Of a stretch of DNA of 64,000 bases, positions 28,128 through 36,651 are shown piece after piece. Position numbers and translations under genes: made by a program. Location: assembly GCF_001632285.1 (NCBI RefSeq), contig NZ_LWAH01000012.1, positions 62,001 to 126,000 of the forward strand. The letters are read 5' to 3'. This DNA comes from Moraxella catarrhalis (lineage in GTDB: Bacteria; Pseudomonadota; Gammaproteobacteria; Pseudomonadales; Moraxellaceae). Under the pieces are notes generated by a model. It had not been told where the DNA came from. It ran no database searches and saw only the letters and a program-made list of their open reading frames with translations. How positions within the stretch are numbered: the stretch's first letter is position 1; each line of letters begins with the position of its first letter.

Positions 28128-30167
28128 TCAATTCGCTGTTGTCGTATCCGTGGTTGCAGCATCAGTTGCTGCAGCATCGCTTGCTGCTGTATCTGATTTT
28201 TTGACACGATTAACAAGGCTGTCGGCATATTTGGCATTAGAAGCCGATTTTTCACTTTGCCATGCTTGATAGGCTTTCTCATATTGCTCAGTCGTGATAG
28301 GCTGTGCTTGTAGTTTTAATCTCTTATACCAGCTACCGCCTTTATTGCCCGCCCAAGAAAATGATCCGCTAAATGGTACGCCTTTAGAAACTCTTGGTAC
28401 ACCACCAATAGCAACCATTGGGATTTGTAAAGCACTGTCAATCAGTAATGCCTGTGCTTTGGCATAGGCATTATAACGCGCACTGTTATCATTAGAGATG
28501 ACCGATGCCTGATTAAGCAGTGTTTGATAAGTATCCAAACCAACTTGTTTAACTAAAGCTTTATCGCCACCTCTGTGGATACCTGTTTTTTGTAGCATGG
28601 CACCATCAATAGGACTCATGATATCCAAATAGGTGCGTGGATCTTGATAATCCGGGCCCCAACCTGCCATCATAATATCATAATCTTGCTGCTCTGGCGA
28701 TTCAGCATAGTAGCCTTGAGACTCATAAGTTGAGGTCTCGGTTTCAATGACATTGATAATGATATTTTCTTGACCCAATGAGGCCTCAACCGATTGCTTG
28801 AATGATTGAGCTTGCTGAACTCTGTTCGAATCTGCTTGGTCAATTGGAAAATCCAAATAGATAGGGAAAGTCACGCCTTGAGCTTCTAAAGTTTGTCTGG
28901 CTTTAGCAAACTCTTCTTTGGCTTTTTGTGGATTGTATAGACCATCTTGGCTATCTGACAAATCGACATCTTGCCATTCCGTACCATAGCCTACCAAGTC
29001 TTTTTTCACCATTTGCCCAAAGTCTTCACCATCGGCAGACACAAAAGTTGGCGGTACCAGCATATTACGCAAGGCCTTGGTTTTGGCTTCCTCACCGACA
29101 GTTTGTGCTTGATAAGCTGCACGATCAAGTGCAAACATAACCGCTTGACGGAAATCTTTGTTCAGCATTGCCTTTTTGGCAGATTCTTGTTGCTCTGGCG
29201 TTTTTGTGCTATTGGCAAAAGCAGAACGATTTAGGTTAAAGGTGAAATAATAAGTTGTACCATCTATCAAGCCATAAACGATGTTATCTTGATATTTTTC
29301 ACTGGCAGCTTGGTAAGTTGGGTCATTTGGATATAAGCGTGCAACGCTAAACTCGCCTTTATCAAAGTTACGATAATACGAACCAGGATCTGAGCCATCG
29401 GTATAGGTTAGCTTGACAGACTGTACATGAACATTGTCAGCATCCCAATAATTATCATTTTTAGTAAATTCCATCAAAGATTTTGATGCATAAGCACTTA
29501 AAAAGTAAGCACCATTGACCAAAATAGATGAAGGATCTAAAGCACCAAAATCTTTACCTTTAGATTGTAAAAACTTAGCATTCACAGGGAATAGAACACT
29601 ATAGGTCACTTTAGAATTCCAATATGATTCTGGTTGGTTTAGCGTGTATTGTATGGTTTTATCATCTAAAGCCTTAACGCCAACCTCTTCCCAATTCACT
29701 TTACCTTCTTTATAGGCTTTTAGGTTTTTTACAGAATCTTCAACCACATAAAGCGCATCAGATTTACCGTCAACGGCATGTTTTAGACCTGTCACAAAGT
29801 CATGGGCAGTAACGGGCGCATATTCTTCGCCATCTGAGGTGTACCAAAATACCCCATCACGCAAGGTGTAGGTATAAGTTAATCCATCTTCTGAAACGCT
29901 CCAATCAGTCGCCAAAGAAGGGACAAGGTTGCCATATTCATCATTTTCTAGCAAACCATCAACCATCTGAGTGGTAACATCGGCAGTAACAGCTTGGTTG
30001 GCTAAGATATAGTCTAAAGATTTTGGGTCACCTGAAAACACATATTTATAGGTGGTTAAATCACCGCCACCTTGTGATGCTGTCGTGCTATTATTGCTGC
30101 ATGCAGCTAAAATAGATGCTGATAATACTGCTGCCCCTACTGTGGCAAATAACTTCGTTTTTTTCAT
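28128..30167 (-). CDS. oppA: oligopeptide-binding lipoprotein
   Basis: Peptide-binding protein of the Opp ABC importer, attached to the membrane as a lipoprotein (lipobox L-A-A-C near residue 23). At 679 residues it is longer than E. coli OppA (about 540). Sequence blocks such as WYTSDGEEYAPVTAHDFVTG, YTLNQPESYWNSKVTYSV, LNKDFRQAVMFALDRAAY and GWGPDYQDPRTYLDIM are much closer to streptococcal AmiA than to enterobacterial OppA, from memory of those proteins. The C-terminal 20-odd residues are a low-complexity A/T/D tail. It is the last gene of the operon, 204 bases after oppF, so it may also have its own promoter. Known as a surface antigen in M. catarrhalis. Confidence 0.93.
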   Translation of the reverse strand: MKKTKLFATVGAAVLSASILAACSNNSTTASQGGGDLTTYKYVFSGDPKSLDYILANQAVTADVTTQMVDGLLENDEYGNLVPSLATDWSVSEDGLTYTYTLRDGVFWYTSDGEEYAPVTAHDFVTGLKHAVDGKSDALYVVEDSVKNLKAYKEGKVNWEEVGVKALDDKTIQYTLNQPESYWNSKVTYSVLFPVNAKFLQSKGKDFGALDPSSILVNGAYFLSAYASKSLMEFTKNDNYWDADNVHVQSVKLTYTDGSDPGSYYRNFDKGEFSVARLYPNDPTYQAASEKYQDNIVYGLIDGTTYYFTFNLNRSAFANSTKTPEQQESAKKAMLNKDFRQAVMFALDRAAYQAQTVGEEAKTKALRNMLVPPTFVSADGEDFGQMVKKDLVGYGTEWQDVDLSDSQDGLYNPQKAKEEFAKARQTLEAQGVTFPIYLDFPIDQADSNRVQQAQSFKQSVEASLGQENIIINVIETETSTYESQGYYAESPEQQDYDIMMAGWGPDYQDPRTYLDIMSPIDGAMLQKTGIHRGGDKALVKQVGLDTYQTLLNQASVISNDNSARYNAYAKAQALLIDSALQIPMVAIGGVPRVSKGVPFSGSFSWAGNKGGSWYKRLKLQAQPITTEQYEKAYQAWQSEKSASNAKYADSLVNRVKKSDTAASDAAATDAATTDTTTAN

Positions 30168-30371
30168 AACATGGGTCCTTTGTTTGTTATGTGAAATGGC
30201 GTTTTTAAGAATAAAACTTAAACACCCTTAAGGTTATGCTAACCATCTAAAACTTAAAAAATCATATTTCAATCAATACCATCATGATGCCTATCAAACA
30301 AATACGGTATTTAATAAAATTATCTTAAGTAATCCCTCCTTGCTACTTCTCCTTATTTTAGTTGGTATGGG

Positions 30372-31340
30372 TTATACGACTGTTTGGTTTGAAATGTGTT
30401 GTTGATAGCGTTCAAGCTCTTGTTTATTCGCCCAAACAAAATGATTAGGCTTAATTTCCACCATGCCTGGCTCATCGCTAGAATAGTCATGCTGCGTGGG
30501 ATCATATACAATCAGTTGTTTTTTACGCTCAAGTATCGGGTCTGGAATGGGAACAGCAGACAACAATGATTTAGTATACGGATGAATAGGATTTTTAAAC
30601 AGCTCTTCAGTTTCAGCGATTTCAACAATCACGCCTTTATAAATAACAGCAATCCTATCAGAAATAAAACGCACCACAGACAAATCATGTGCAATAAACA
30701 AATAAGTCAAATGTTTTTCTCGCTGCATTTTTTTTAGCAAGTTCAACACTTGGGCACGCACAGAGACATCTAATGCAGAAATTGGTTCATCAGCGATAAC
30801 AAATTCAGGATCCATAACCAATGCTCTGGCAATACCAATACGCTGGCGTTGACCACCTGAAAATTCGTGAGGATAGCGTGTCAGATGTTCAGGCAACAAA
30901 CCAACTTCCGCCATCATTTGTTTAATTTTTGCTAAGCGGTCAGCATTATCTTTATATAATTTAAAATTATATAACCCTTCTGAGATGATATAATTAACCG
31001 TCGCACGCTCATTTAAGCTGGCGGCAGGGTCTTGGAAAATCATCTGAATCTTACAAATCAGCTCTGCATCTTTAGGTCGATTACTAATGACTTTACCATC
31101 ATAGATAATCTGACCACCTGTAATGTTATTAAGTCCGATAATGGCACGCCCAATGGTAGTTTTACCACTGCCTGATTCACCAACCAAAGAAAAAGTTTCA
31201 CCTTTATTGATGAAGAAGTTTGCATTTTTAACAGCAACGAAGCGTTTTTTACCTTCACCAAAAGAGATTTCCAAATCTTTCACTTCCACCAATTTTTTTG
31301 GTGCGGTTTGTTGTGTGGTGGTATTTACTGTCTGTGACAT
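30372..31340 (-). CDS. oppF: oligopeptide ABC transporter ATP-binding protein OppF
   Basis: One of two nucleotide-binding subunits of the Opp importer. It has 322 residues with Walker [15 protein letters not shown], signature [16 protein letters not shown], Walker [15 protein letters not shown] and the H-loop in FIAHDLSVV. The C-terminal [16 protein letters not shown] extension typical of Opp/Dpp ATPases follows. GAGGGAAT precedes the ATG. It lies 57 bases after oppD. The sequence style is like AmiF. Confidence 0.95.
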   Translation of the reverse strand: MSQTVNTTTQQTAPKKLVEVKDLEISFGEGKKRFVAVKNANFFINKGETFSLVGESGSGKTTIGRAIIGLNNITGGQIIYDGKVISNRPKDAELICKIQMIFQDPAASLNERATVNYIISEGLYNFKLYKDNADRLAKIKQMMAEVGLLPEHLTRYPHEFSGGQRQRIGIARALVMDPEFVIADEPISALDVSVRAQVLNLLKKMQREKHLTYLFIAHDLSVVRFISDRIAVIYKGVIVEIAETEELFKNPIHPYTKSLLSAVPIPDPILERKKQLIVYDPTQHDYSSDEPGMVEIKPNHFVWANKQELERYQQHISNQTVV

Positions 31341-31397
31341 TATTCCCTCTTATTATTACTTAAAGTTATCATCAATTAACTTAAAAATCCTAACTGA

Positions 31398-32444
31398 TTA
31401 AGATAGTTTTTGCAATATTTTTTCATGCAAATCACAGATCGCTTCAGGCTTATTGGCCTTGGGTGCATCGGGATGCAAAAGCCATGTTTTTGCCCAATGG
31501 GTATCAGAGACATTGATGATGGGCGGTCGTTGTTCAAAGTCAATTTCCATGGCATATTCTGAACGCAAAGCAAAGGCATCGCCCACAATAGGCGAGTACA
31601 AGGATGGCGGCGTACCAGGAATGGCGTACAGCTCTCCTGAATCATTAACAAGCTGTGGCAGACTTGATAATAAGCTCCATGTATAAGGATGTTGTGGATT
31701 GTAAAATATCTCATTGACTGATGCAAATTCAACAATCTCACCTGCATACATAACCGCAACCTTATCAGCAATACTAGCCACCACACCCAAATCATGCGTA
31801 ATAAAGATGATGGTAAAGCGATATTCCTGCTGTAGGCTTTTTAGCAGATCAATGATTTGTGCTTGAATGGTAACATCAAGAGCGGTGGTTGGCTCATCAC
31901 ATACCAAAATATCAGGACGACACGCCAAAGCAATCGCAATAACGATGCGTTGGCGCATACCGCCTGAATATTCAAACGGATAATCATTAAAGCGTTTTTC
32001 AGGATTGGAAATACCAACCTTACGCATATAGTCAATCGCTTGAATTTTGGCTTCTTTACGACTAACTTTTTGGTGTTTGGTAATTACCTCTACAATCTGT
32101 GCACCAATCGTTTTAATTGGGCTTAAACTGGTCATGGGGTCTTGAAAGATGGTCGCAATTTTTGAACCACGAATTTTAAGCCAATCTTCATTATTGGTAA
32201 GTTTGGTTAAATCTTGTCCACGGTATAAAATATCACCTGAGGCAATGCGACCATTATTTTCCAACATGCCTGTAAAAGTCTTGGTTAAGACGGATTTGCC
32301 AGATCCTGACTCACCCACTAAAGCCAAAATTTCACCTTCATGTAACTTCAAAGAAATATTGCGAATGGCAGTTAAAATGCGTTTACGCACTGTAAACTCA
32401 ACCACCAAATCATTTACTTCCAATATAACATTATTTGTAGTCAT
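31398..32444 (-). CDS. oppD: oligopeptide ABC transporter ATP-binding protein OppD
   Basis: Second ATPase subunit, 348 residues. It has Walker [21 protein letters not shown]-loop [16 protein letters not shown], signature [17 protein letters not shown] and Walker [15 protein letters not shown]. The C-terminal extension [14 protein letters not shown] and [11 protein letters not shown], with a single-cysteine ICDLHEK end, closes the protein. Long stretches match my memory of streptococcal AmiE nearly residue for residue. AAGGACTGTC precedes the ATG. Confidence 0.96.
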   Translation of the reverse strand: MTTNNVILEVNDLVVEFTVRKRILTAIRNISLKLHEGEILALVGESGSGKSVLTKTFTGMLENNGRIASGDILYRGQDLTKLTNNEDWLKIRGSKIATIFQDPMTSLSPIKTIGAQIVEVITKHQKVSRKEAKIQAIDYMRKVGISNPEKRFNDYPFEYSGGMRQRIVIAIALACRPDILVCDEPTTALDVTIQAQIIDLLKSLQQEYRFTIIFITHDLGVVASIADKVAVMYAGEIVEFASVNEIFYNPQHPYTWSLLSSLPQLVNDSGELYAIPGTPPSLYSPIVGDAFALRSEYAMEIDFEQRPPIINVSDTHWAKTWLLHPDAPKANKPEAICDLHEKILQKLS

Positions 32445-32480
32445 GACAGTCCTTACTTGTCTGATATCTCATCAGTTCAT

Positions 32481-33407
32481 CTATTTATGTGAGCGTGGAT
32501 CGGTGGCATCTGCCAAATTTTGCCCCACAAGATACAATGGCAATGATACCAATACCAATACCGTCAGTGGTATCCAAAATAGATAAGCATTGGTGGTTAA
32601 GTTGCTCGAATAATTGGCAATCAAACGCCCCAAACTTGGCGTGGTAGTTGGTAGACCAATACCAAAGAAGGATAAAAATGCTTCATAGGAGATATAAACT
32701 GGCAACATTTGTGACAACAATGTCATAATAATTGATAATATTTGTGGCAATAAATTTTTGACAGCAATTTTATATTTAGGTGTACCCAATGTTCGGCTTG
32801 CCAAATTATATTCCAAATCACGAAAACGCATGATTTGAACCCGAATGGTAAAAGCAACACCAATCCACCCTGTGATACAAAATGCTAAAATTAGCTTCCA
32901 AAATCCCGCTCCTAATGCATAGGTCAACACAATGATAATCAGCATTGAGGGTACATTGGAGATGATGTTGTAAATCTCCAGCATGATTTTATCAATAGAC
33001 TTTGACACGCCCCACAGCGCACCTACAACAACGCCAATAGTGATATTAATAAAGGTTGCAATCACCGAAATTAGGATGGAATTTCGTGCCCCATACCATA
33101 CGCCATCAAATAATGAATGACCATTTTTGTCAGTGCCAAACCAATATTCACTATTTGGCCAAATATAGCGCTTAGAAAAGTCATTAATATTACTGACATC
33201 ACTAAAATCATAAGGCACAACCATGGGATAAATAAAGCTCATCAATAAAATCACTGACAAAATGGCGAGCATCACATAGGTTGATTTTTTGGAAAAAAAC
33301 TGGCGAGCAACCGATTTCCAATAAGAATAGGTCGGTGTATCGATAACCTCAGAAGCACGGCTATCACGACCAACAAATTTAAACTTAGATTTATCAACAA
33401 CTTCCAT
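32481..33407 (-). CDS. oppC: oligopeptide ABC transporter permease OppC
   Basis: Inner-membrane permease, 308 residues, with six predicted helices and the EAA-type loop in [18 protein letters not shown]. Other blocks are [40 protein letters not shown] and [14 protein letters not shown] at the very end. It starts directly after the oppB stop (no gap) with AAAGGTGAG inside the oppB end. It matches AmiD-type permeases rather than enterobacterial OppC. Confidence 0.95.
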   Translation of the reverse strand: MEVVDKSKFKFVGRDSRASEVIDTPTYSYWKSVARQFFSKKSTYVMLAILSVILLMSFIYPMVVPYDFSDVSNINDFSKRYIWPNSEYWFGTDKNGHSLFDGVWYGARNSILISVIATFINITIGVVVGALWGVSKSIDKIMLEIYNIISNVPSMLIIIVLTYALGAGFWKLILAFCITGWIGVAFTIRVQIMRFRDLEYNLASRTLGTPKYKIAVKNLLPQILSIIMTLLSQMLPVYISYEAFLSFFGIGLPTTTPSLGRLIANYSSNLTTNAYLFWIPLTVLVLVSLPLYLVGQNLADATDPRSHK

Positions 33408-34895
33408 TTACTCACCTTTTTTGTCTTCAGATAGTTTGATGCGTGGGTCCACCAATGCCATGGCGATATCTCCCAATAGTAGCGAGATAATTGATAAAAC
33501 AGTAAAAATAAATGTCAGTCCAACAATCATGGCATTATTGGCTGCCTTAATCGAGTCAATGAGCATTTTACCCATGCCAGGAAACGCAAAAATGGTCTCG
33601 GTTAGTGTTGCACCACCAATGGCTAAAATAATACTGGCAGGAATACCAACAACCACAGGCACCATGGCGTTTTTAAATAAGTGCTTTTTGTAAATTTCTG
33701 ATTCAGATAATCCCTTGGCACGAGCAAAACGCACCCAATCACTGGCTTGAATATCAACCAAATAACGACGAAACCAAATTACAGTATATGGTAAGCTAAA
33801 TATCCCCAAAATTAGTGCTGGCAAAATATAAGACCGAATATCCGAAGCCCCTAAGATTGGGAAAGAGTCAGGCAAACCTGTCAGTTGACTACCAGCAAAA
33901 CGGATGACATAAATTAACGCAATACTTGGCAATGCCAGCATAAAAGTCATGGTTGCCGTGGAAACTTTATCAAACAATCCATCTTTAAAGCGTGCCATAA
34001 GCATACCAATGGGCAAGCCTATTCCATAAGAGAATAATACGCCAAACAACCCAATAACAAATGAATTATAAATCATAGATGGATCTTTATAATTGGTTTT
34101 AGTTTTGGAATAGTTGTCATTTTCGCCATAATTAGCACGGGCAATATCATCCATGGTATTCGGATTTTTATAGGTTCTGCTATAAATATCTACAGATGAC
34201 TTTTTGGTCACACCTGTTGGGAAAGTCACTTCCTGTAAATCGATACGACCTTGTCCTTGTGTAATCACCTGCCATACAGGGACATTGCTGTAAGTTGGGT
34301 AAGAAGTTCCCAAATTCAGATTAATGAAATTTTGGTGTAGGTAAGGAAATTCACGATTGGTATATAGCAAATATTTATGGTGAGTACCAGAACCAACCAA
34401 CGCCCAACCTGCTGCAGCATCTTTTTCAAACCGCATATATCTTGGTAAATTGGGATTGTCTGGATCTTGTATCTTCCAAGGATGATCAATTTCAATCAGA
34501 TTAGAGAAAAAAGACCACACCCGCTCATAGATAGGGATATCACGCGTGGCATAAAACTGTTCACTCAGTGGATAGGTTTTTAACTGCCACTGACCATTTA
34601 AGGTTGACAGATAATTTTGGTAGGCAGCTTCACTATTAATATCGCCGCCTTGGCTACTAACACGCTTTTGCAGCTCCCCAGCAGATAAATAGTCAATATA
34701 TCCCATGGAATCAAAAGTTGTATTTTCATAATCAACTTTCTTATCCAAAGTTTTGGTCATCTTATTGTAGTTGGGGTCTTGTTTAAAAATAAGACTCGTT
34801 GGCACTAAGGTATAAACAATGACATAAACCAAAGCCGTCACGACAACTACAGAGAGTAATGATCTGAAAATACGGCTTAAAATATACTTTCTCAT
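33408..34895 (-). CDS. oppB: oligopeptide ABC transporter permease OppB, long Ami-type form
   Basis: Permease of 495 residues, against about 306 in E. coli OppB. The extra length is a hydrophilic segment of roughly 200 residues between the first helix (about 9-31) and the second (about 270-295). The conserved core follows, with RFARAKGLSESEIYKKHLFK (EAA loop) and ETIFAFPGMGKMLIDSI. The size matches streptococcal AmiC (about 498 residues). I choose the ATG at 34895 (MRKYILSRIFRSLL), which has AAGGA at ideal spacing, over an ATG six codons upstream. It is the first gene of the operon. Confidence 0.94.
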   Translation of the reverse strand: MRKYILSRIFRSLLSVVVVTALVYVIVYTLVPTSLIFKQDPNYNKMTKTLDKKVDYENTTFDSMGYIDYLSAGELQKRVSSQGGDINSEAAYQNYLSTLNGQWQLKTYPLSEQFYATRDIPIYERVWSFFSNLIEIDHPWKIQDPDNPNLPRYMRFEKDAAAGWALVGSGTHHKYLLYTNREFPYLHQNFINLNLGTSYPTYSNVPVWQVITQGQGRIDLQEVTFPTGVTKKSSVDIYSRTYKNPNTMDDIARANYGENDNYSKTKTNYKDPSMIYNSFVIGLFGVLFSYGIGLPIGMLMARFKDGLFDKVSTATMTFMLALPSIALIYVIRFAGSQLTGLPDSFPILGASDIRSYILPALILGIFSLPYTVIWFRRYLVDIQASDWVRFARAKGLSESEIYKKHLFKNAMVPVVVGIPASIILAIGGATLTETIFAFPGMGKMLIDSIKAANNAMIVGLTFIFTVLSIISLLLGDIAMALVDPRIKLSEDKKGE

Positions 34896-35001
34896 ATTCT
34901 TCCTTGACATCAACTTAGCAGTTTGCTATGCGTTTTGCCTCAAGTTTACGGATAAAGCAATTTTATGGATAAATTATTTACCCAATAAAACAAAGAACGC
35001 T

Positions 35002-35029
35002 AGTATAACACAACATTAGCAATTGTAAA
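35002..35029 (-). promoter_or_regulatory. promoter of the opp operon
   Basis: Minus strand: TTTACA, 16-base spacer, TATACT. Start near 34995, about 100 bases before oppB. The rest of the 329-base gap 34896-35224 up to queH is AT-rich with nothing else I can identify. Confidence 0.5.
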
Positions 35030-35224
35030 ATATTGTTGATATTTTTTTAGCTCAAGTAACTGTCTTACAAATATTTCATAAAATGTCTTATAAATCAACA
35101 CACAAGACAAGATAAAATGATAAAATCTTGCTTAATCGGTAAAAAACCAGCATAATAGATCAATAATGCTAAATAAAAAGCCAAATTTATAATCAAAACC
35201 AAACAAAACCAATCACATACATTA

Positions 35225-35947
35225 ATGAGTACTATTGACATGAAAACAGACACACCTGTGGCAATTGCCAAAGCTTTTGATTATCCAACACTCACCCCCA
35301 TTGACCGCCCTATTTTAACCCCACCCAACGGACATAAAAAAGTACTGCTACATTCATGCTGTGCCCCTTGTTCAGGTGAGGTCATGGAGGCGATGATTGC
35401 CAGTGGCATTGAATTTACCATTTATTTTTATAACCCCAACATTCACCCCAAAAAAGAATACGAAATTCGCAAAAATGAAAATATCGCCTTTGCCCAAAAG
35501 CATGGCATACCATTCATTGATGCTGATTATGACATGGACAACTGGTTTGCCCGTGCCAAAGGCATGGAGCAAGACCCTGAGCGAGGCAGACGATGTACCA
35601 TGTGTTTTGACATGCGATTTGAGCGCACCGCCCTATACGCCCACGAGCATGGTTTTCCTGTGATAACCAGTTCTTTGGGCATCTCACGATGGAAGAACAT
35701 GGCTCAGATTAATGATTGTGGTCATCGTGCCGCTGCCCCTTATGACGACCTTGAATATTGGGATTTTAACTGGCGTAAAGGCGGTGGCAGTAATCGCATG
35801 ATTGAGATTAGCAAACGAGAGCATTTTTATCAACAAGAATATTGTGGCTGTGCTTACTCACTGCGTGATACCAATAATTTTCGCCGCAGCCAAGGACGAG
35901 AACCCATTAAGATTGGGGTTAAGTACTATGGTGATGACGAAGAATGA
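35225..35947 (+). CDS. queH: epoxyqueuosine reductase QueH
   Basis: Last enzyme of queuosine synthesis, reducing epoxyqueuosine to queuosine in tRNA; QueH is the non-orthologous replacement of QueG. It has 240 residues. The cysteine pairs of the family are visible: [11 protein letters not shown] near residue 40, [15 protein letters not shown] near 120, and [11 protein letters not shown] near 205. Also [16 protein letters not shown] and [11 protein letters not shown]. No good Shine-Dalgarno is present; ATG 35225 or the fifth-codon ATG 35240 could start. Stand-alone gene with a terminator; its partners queA and tgt are 19 kb away. Confidence 0.94.
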   Translation: MSTIDMKTDTPVAIAKAFDYPTLTPIDRPILTPPNGHKKVLLHSCCAPCSGEVMEAMIASGIEFTIYFYNPNIHPKKEYEIRKNENIAFAQKHGIPFIDADYDMDNWFARAKGMEQDPERGRRCTMCFDMRFERTALYAHEHGFPVITSSLGISRWKNMAQINDCGHRAAAPYDDLEYWDFNWRKGGGSNRMIEISKREHFYQQEYCGCAYSLRDTNNFRRSQGREPIKIGVKYYGDDEE

Positions 35948-35948
35948 C

Positions 35949-35974
35949 AAAAGCGGAGATTTATCCGCTTTTTT
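35949..35974 (+). terminator. terminator after queH
   Basis: AAAAGCGGA with TCCGCTTTT and a T run directly after the stop. Confidence 0.8.
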
Positions 35975-35990
35975 AACAAGACAACTATCT

Positions 35991-36347
35991 TTATAACGAC
36001 CGAACCAATTGCTTAATTAATGCCACTTGAGTTTGTTCAGCATCAATCAATACATTCCAAATACCATCTTCACTTAAAATAGAATAACCTTTGGTCTGTG
36101 CTTTTTTGTTCACATAATCCAAATCTTGCTCACTGATACTACCATTTTGGTAAGCGGTACAAAGACTTTGGCATTCTTTTTGATAAAATTCATCAAGTTT
36201 GGCATGCTTATCTTGCAACTTTTGTATTTGCTTGAGTGCATTTTTAAGTTGTTGCGTTAACGCTTGAATATCATCATTCAGCTTTTGCATTTCAATGAGT
36301 CTGCCAAGTATCTCATTATGCTGATGGGAGGTGTGAAAGTCGGACAT
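35991..36347 (-). CDS. uncharacterised coiled-coil protein
   Basis: A 118-residue soluble protein without a signal peptide. Residues about 14-62 form a heptad-rich helix (EMQKLNDDIQALTQQLKNAL, then QKLQDKHAKLDEFY). A compact C-terminal part follows with QNGSISEQDLDYVNKKAQTK and IWNVLIDAEQTQVALIKQLV. I recognise no family. A GGTGCC sequence lies four bases before the ATG. It is convergent with queH and lies between queH and znuD. Confidence 0.7.
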   Translation of the reverse strand: MSDFHTSHQHNEILGRLIEMQKLNDDIQALTQQLKNALKQIQKLQDKHAKLDEFYQKECQSLCTAYQNGSISEQDLDYVNKKAQTKGYSILSEDGIWNVLIDAEQTQVALIKQLVRSL

Positions 36348-36535
36348 GATGGCACCTATAGTCTAAATATATAAAGTTAACACGACCGCTACGATACACT
36401 ATCTATCAAGACACTATCTATCAGAGTCGTTTGTATCATCTTAACAAAAATTACTGCTTTATTGGGTATATTTTTTAAACATAACACGAATTGGCCTTAT
36501 GATTTTAGTATTTATCCACCTGTAACCATCCATAT
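36348..36535. repeat. intergenic space with a period-15 direct repeat
   Basis: The gap between the coiled-coil gene and znuD carries ACACTATCTATCA twice, at 36396-36408 and 36411-36423, with a 15-base period. Nothing coding is seen. Confidence 0.55.
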
Positions 36536-36578
36536 AAAAATCTGCACCCAAATTCCTTAATTGTGAATGCAGATTTTT
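36536..36578 (-). terminator. terminator after znuD
   Basis: AAAAATCTGCA and TGCAGATTTTT form an 11-base stem about 75 bases beyond the znuD stop; it is symmetrical and could work in both directions. Confidence 0.7.
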
Positions 36579-36651
36579 AATGAATATCACATTTAATCAA
36601 TATAATAGTTTAGTACAAGCATATATTGATTGCCTTTAGTTAAATGATTTG

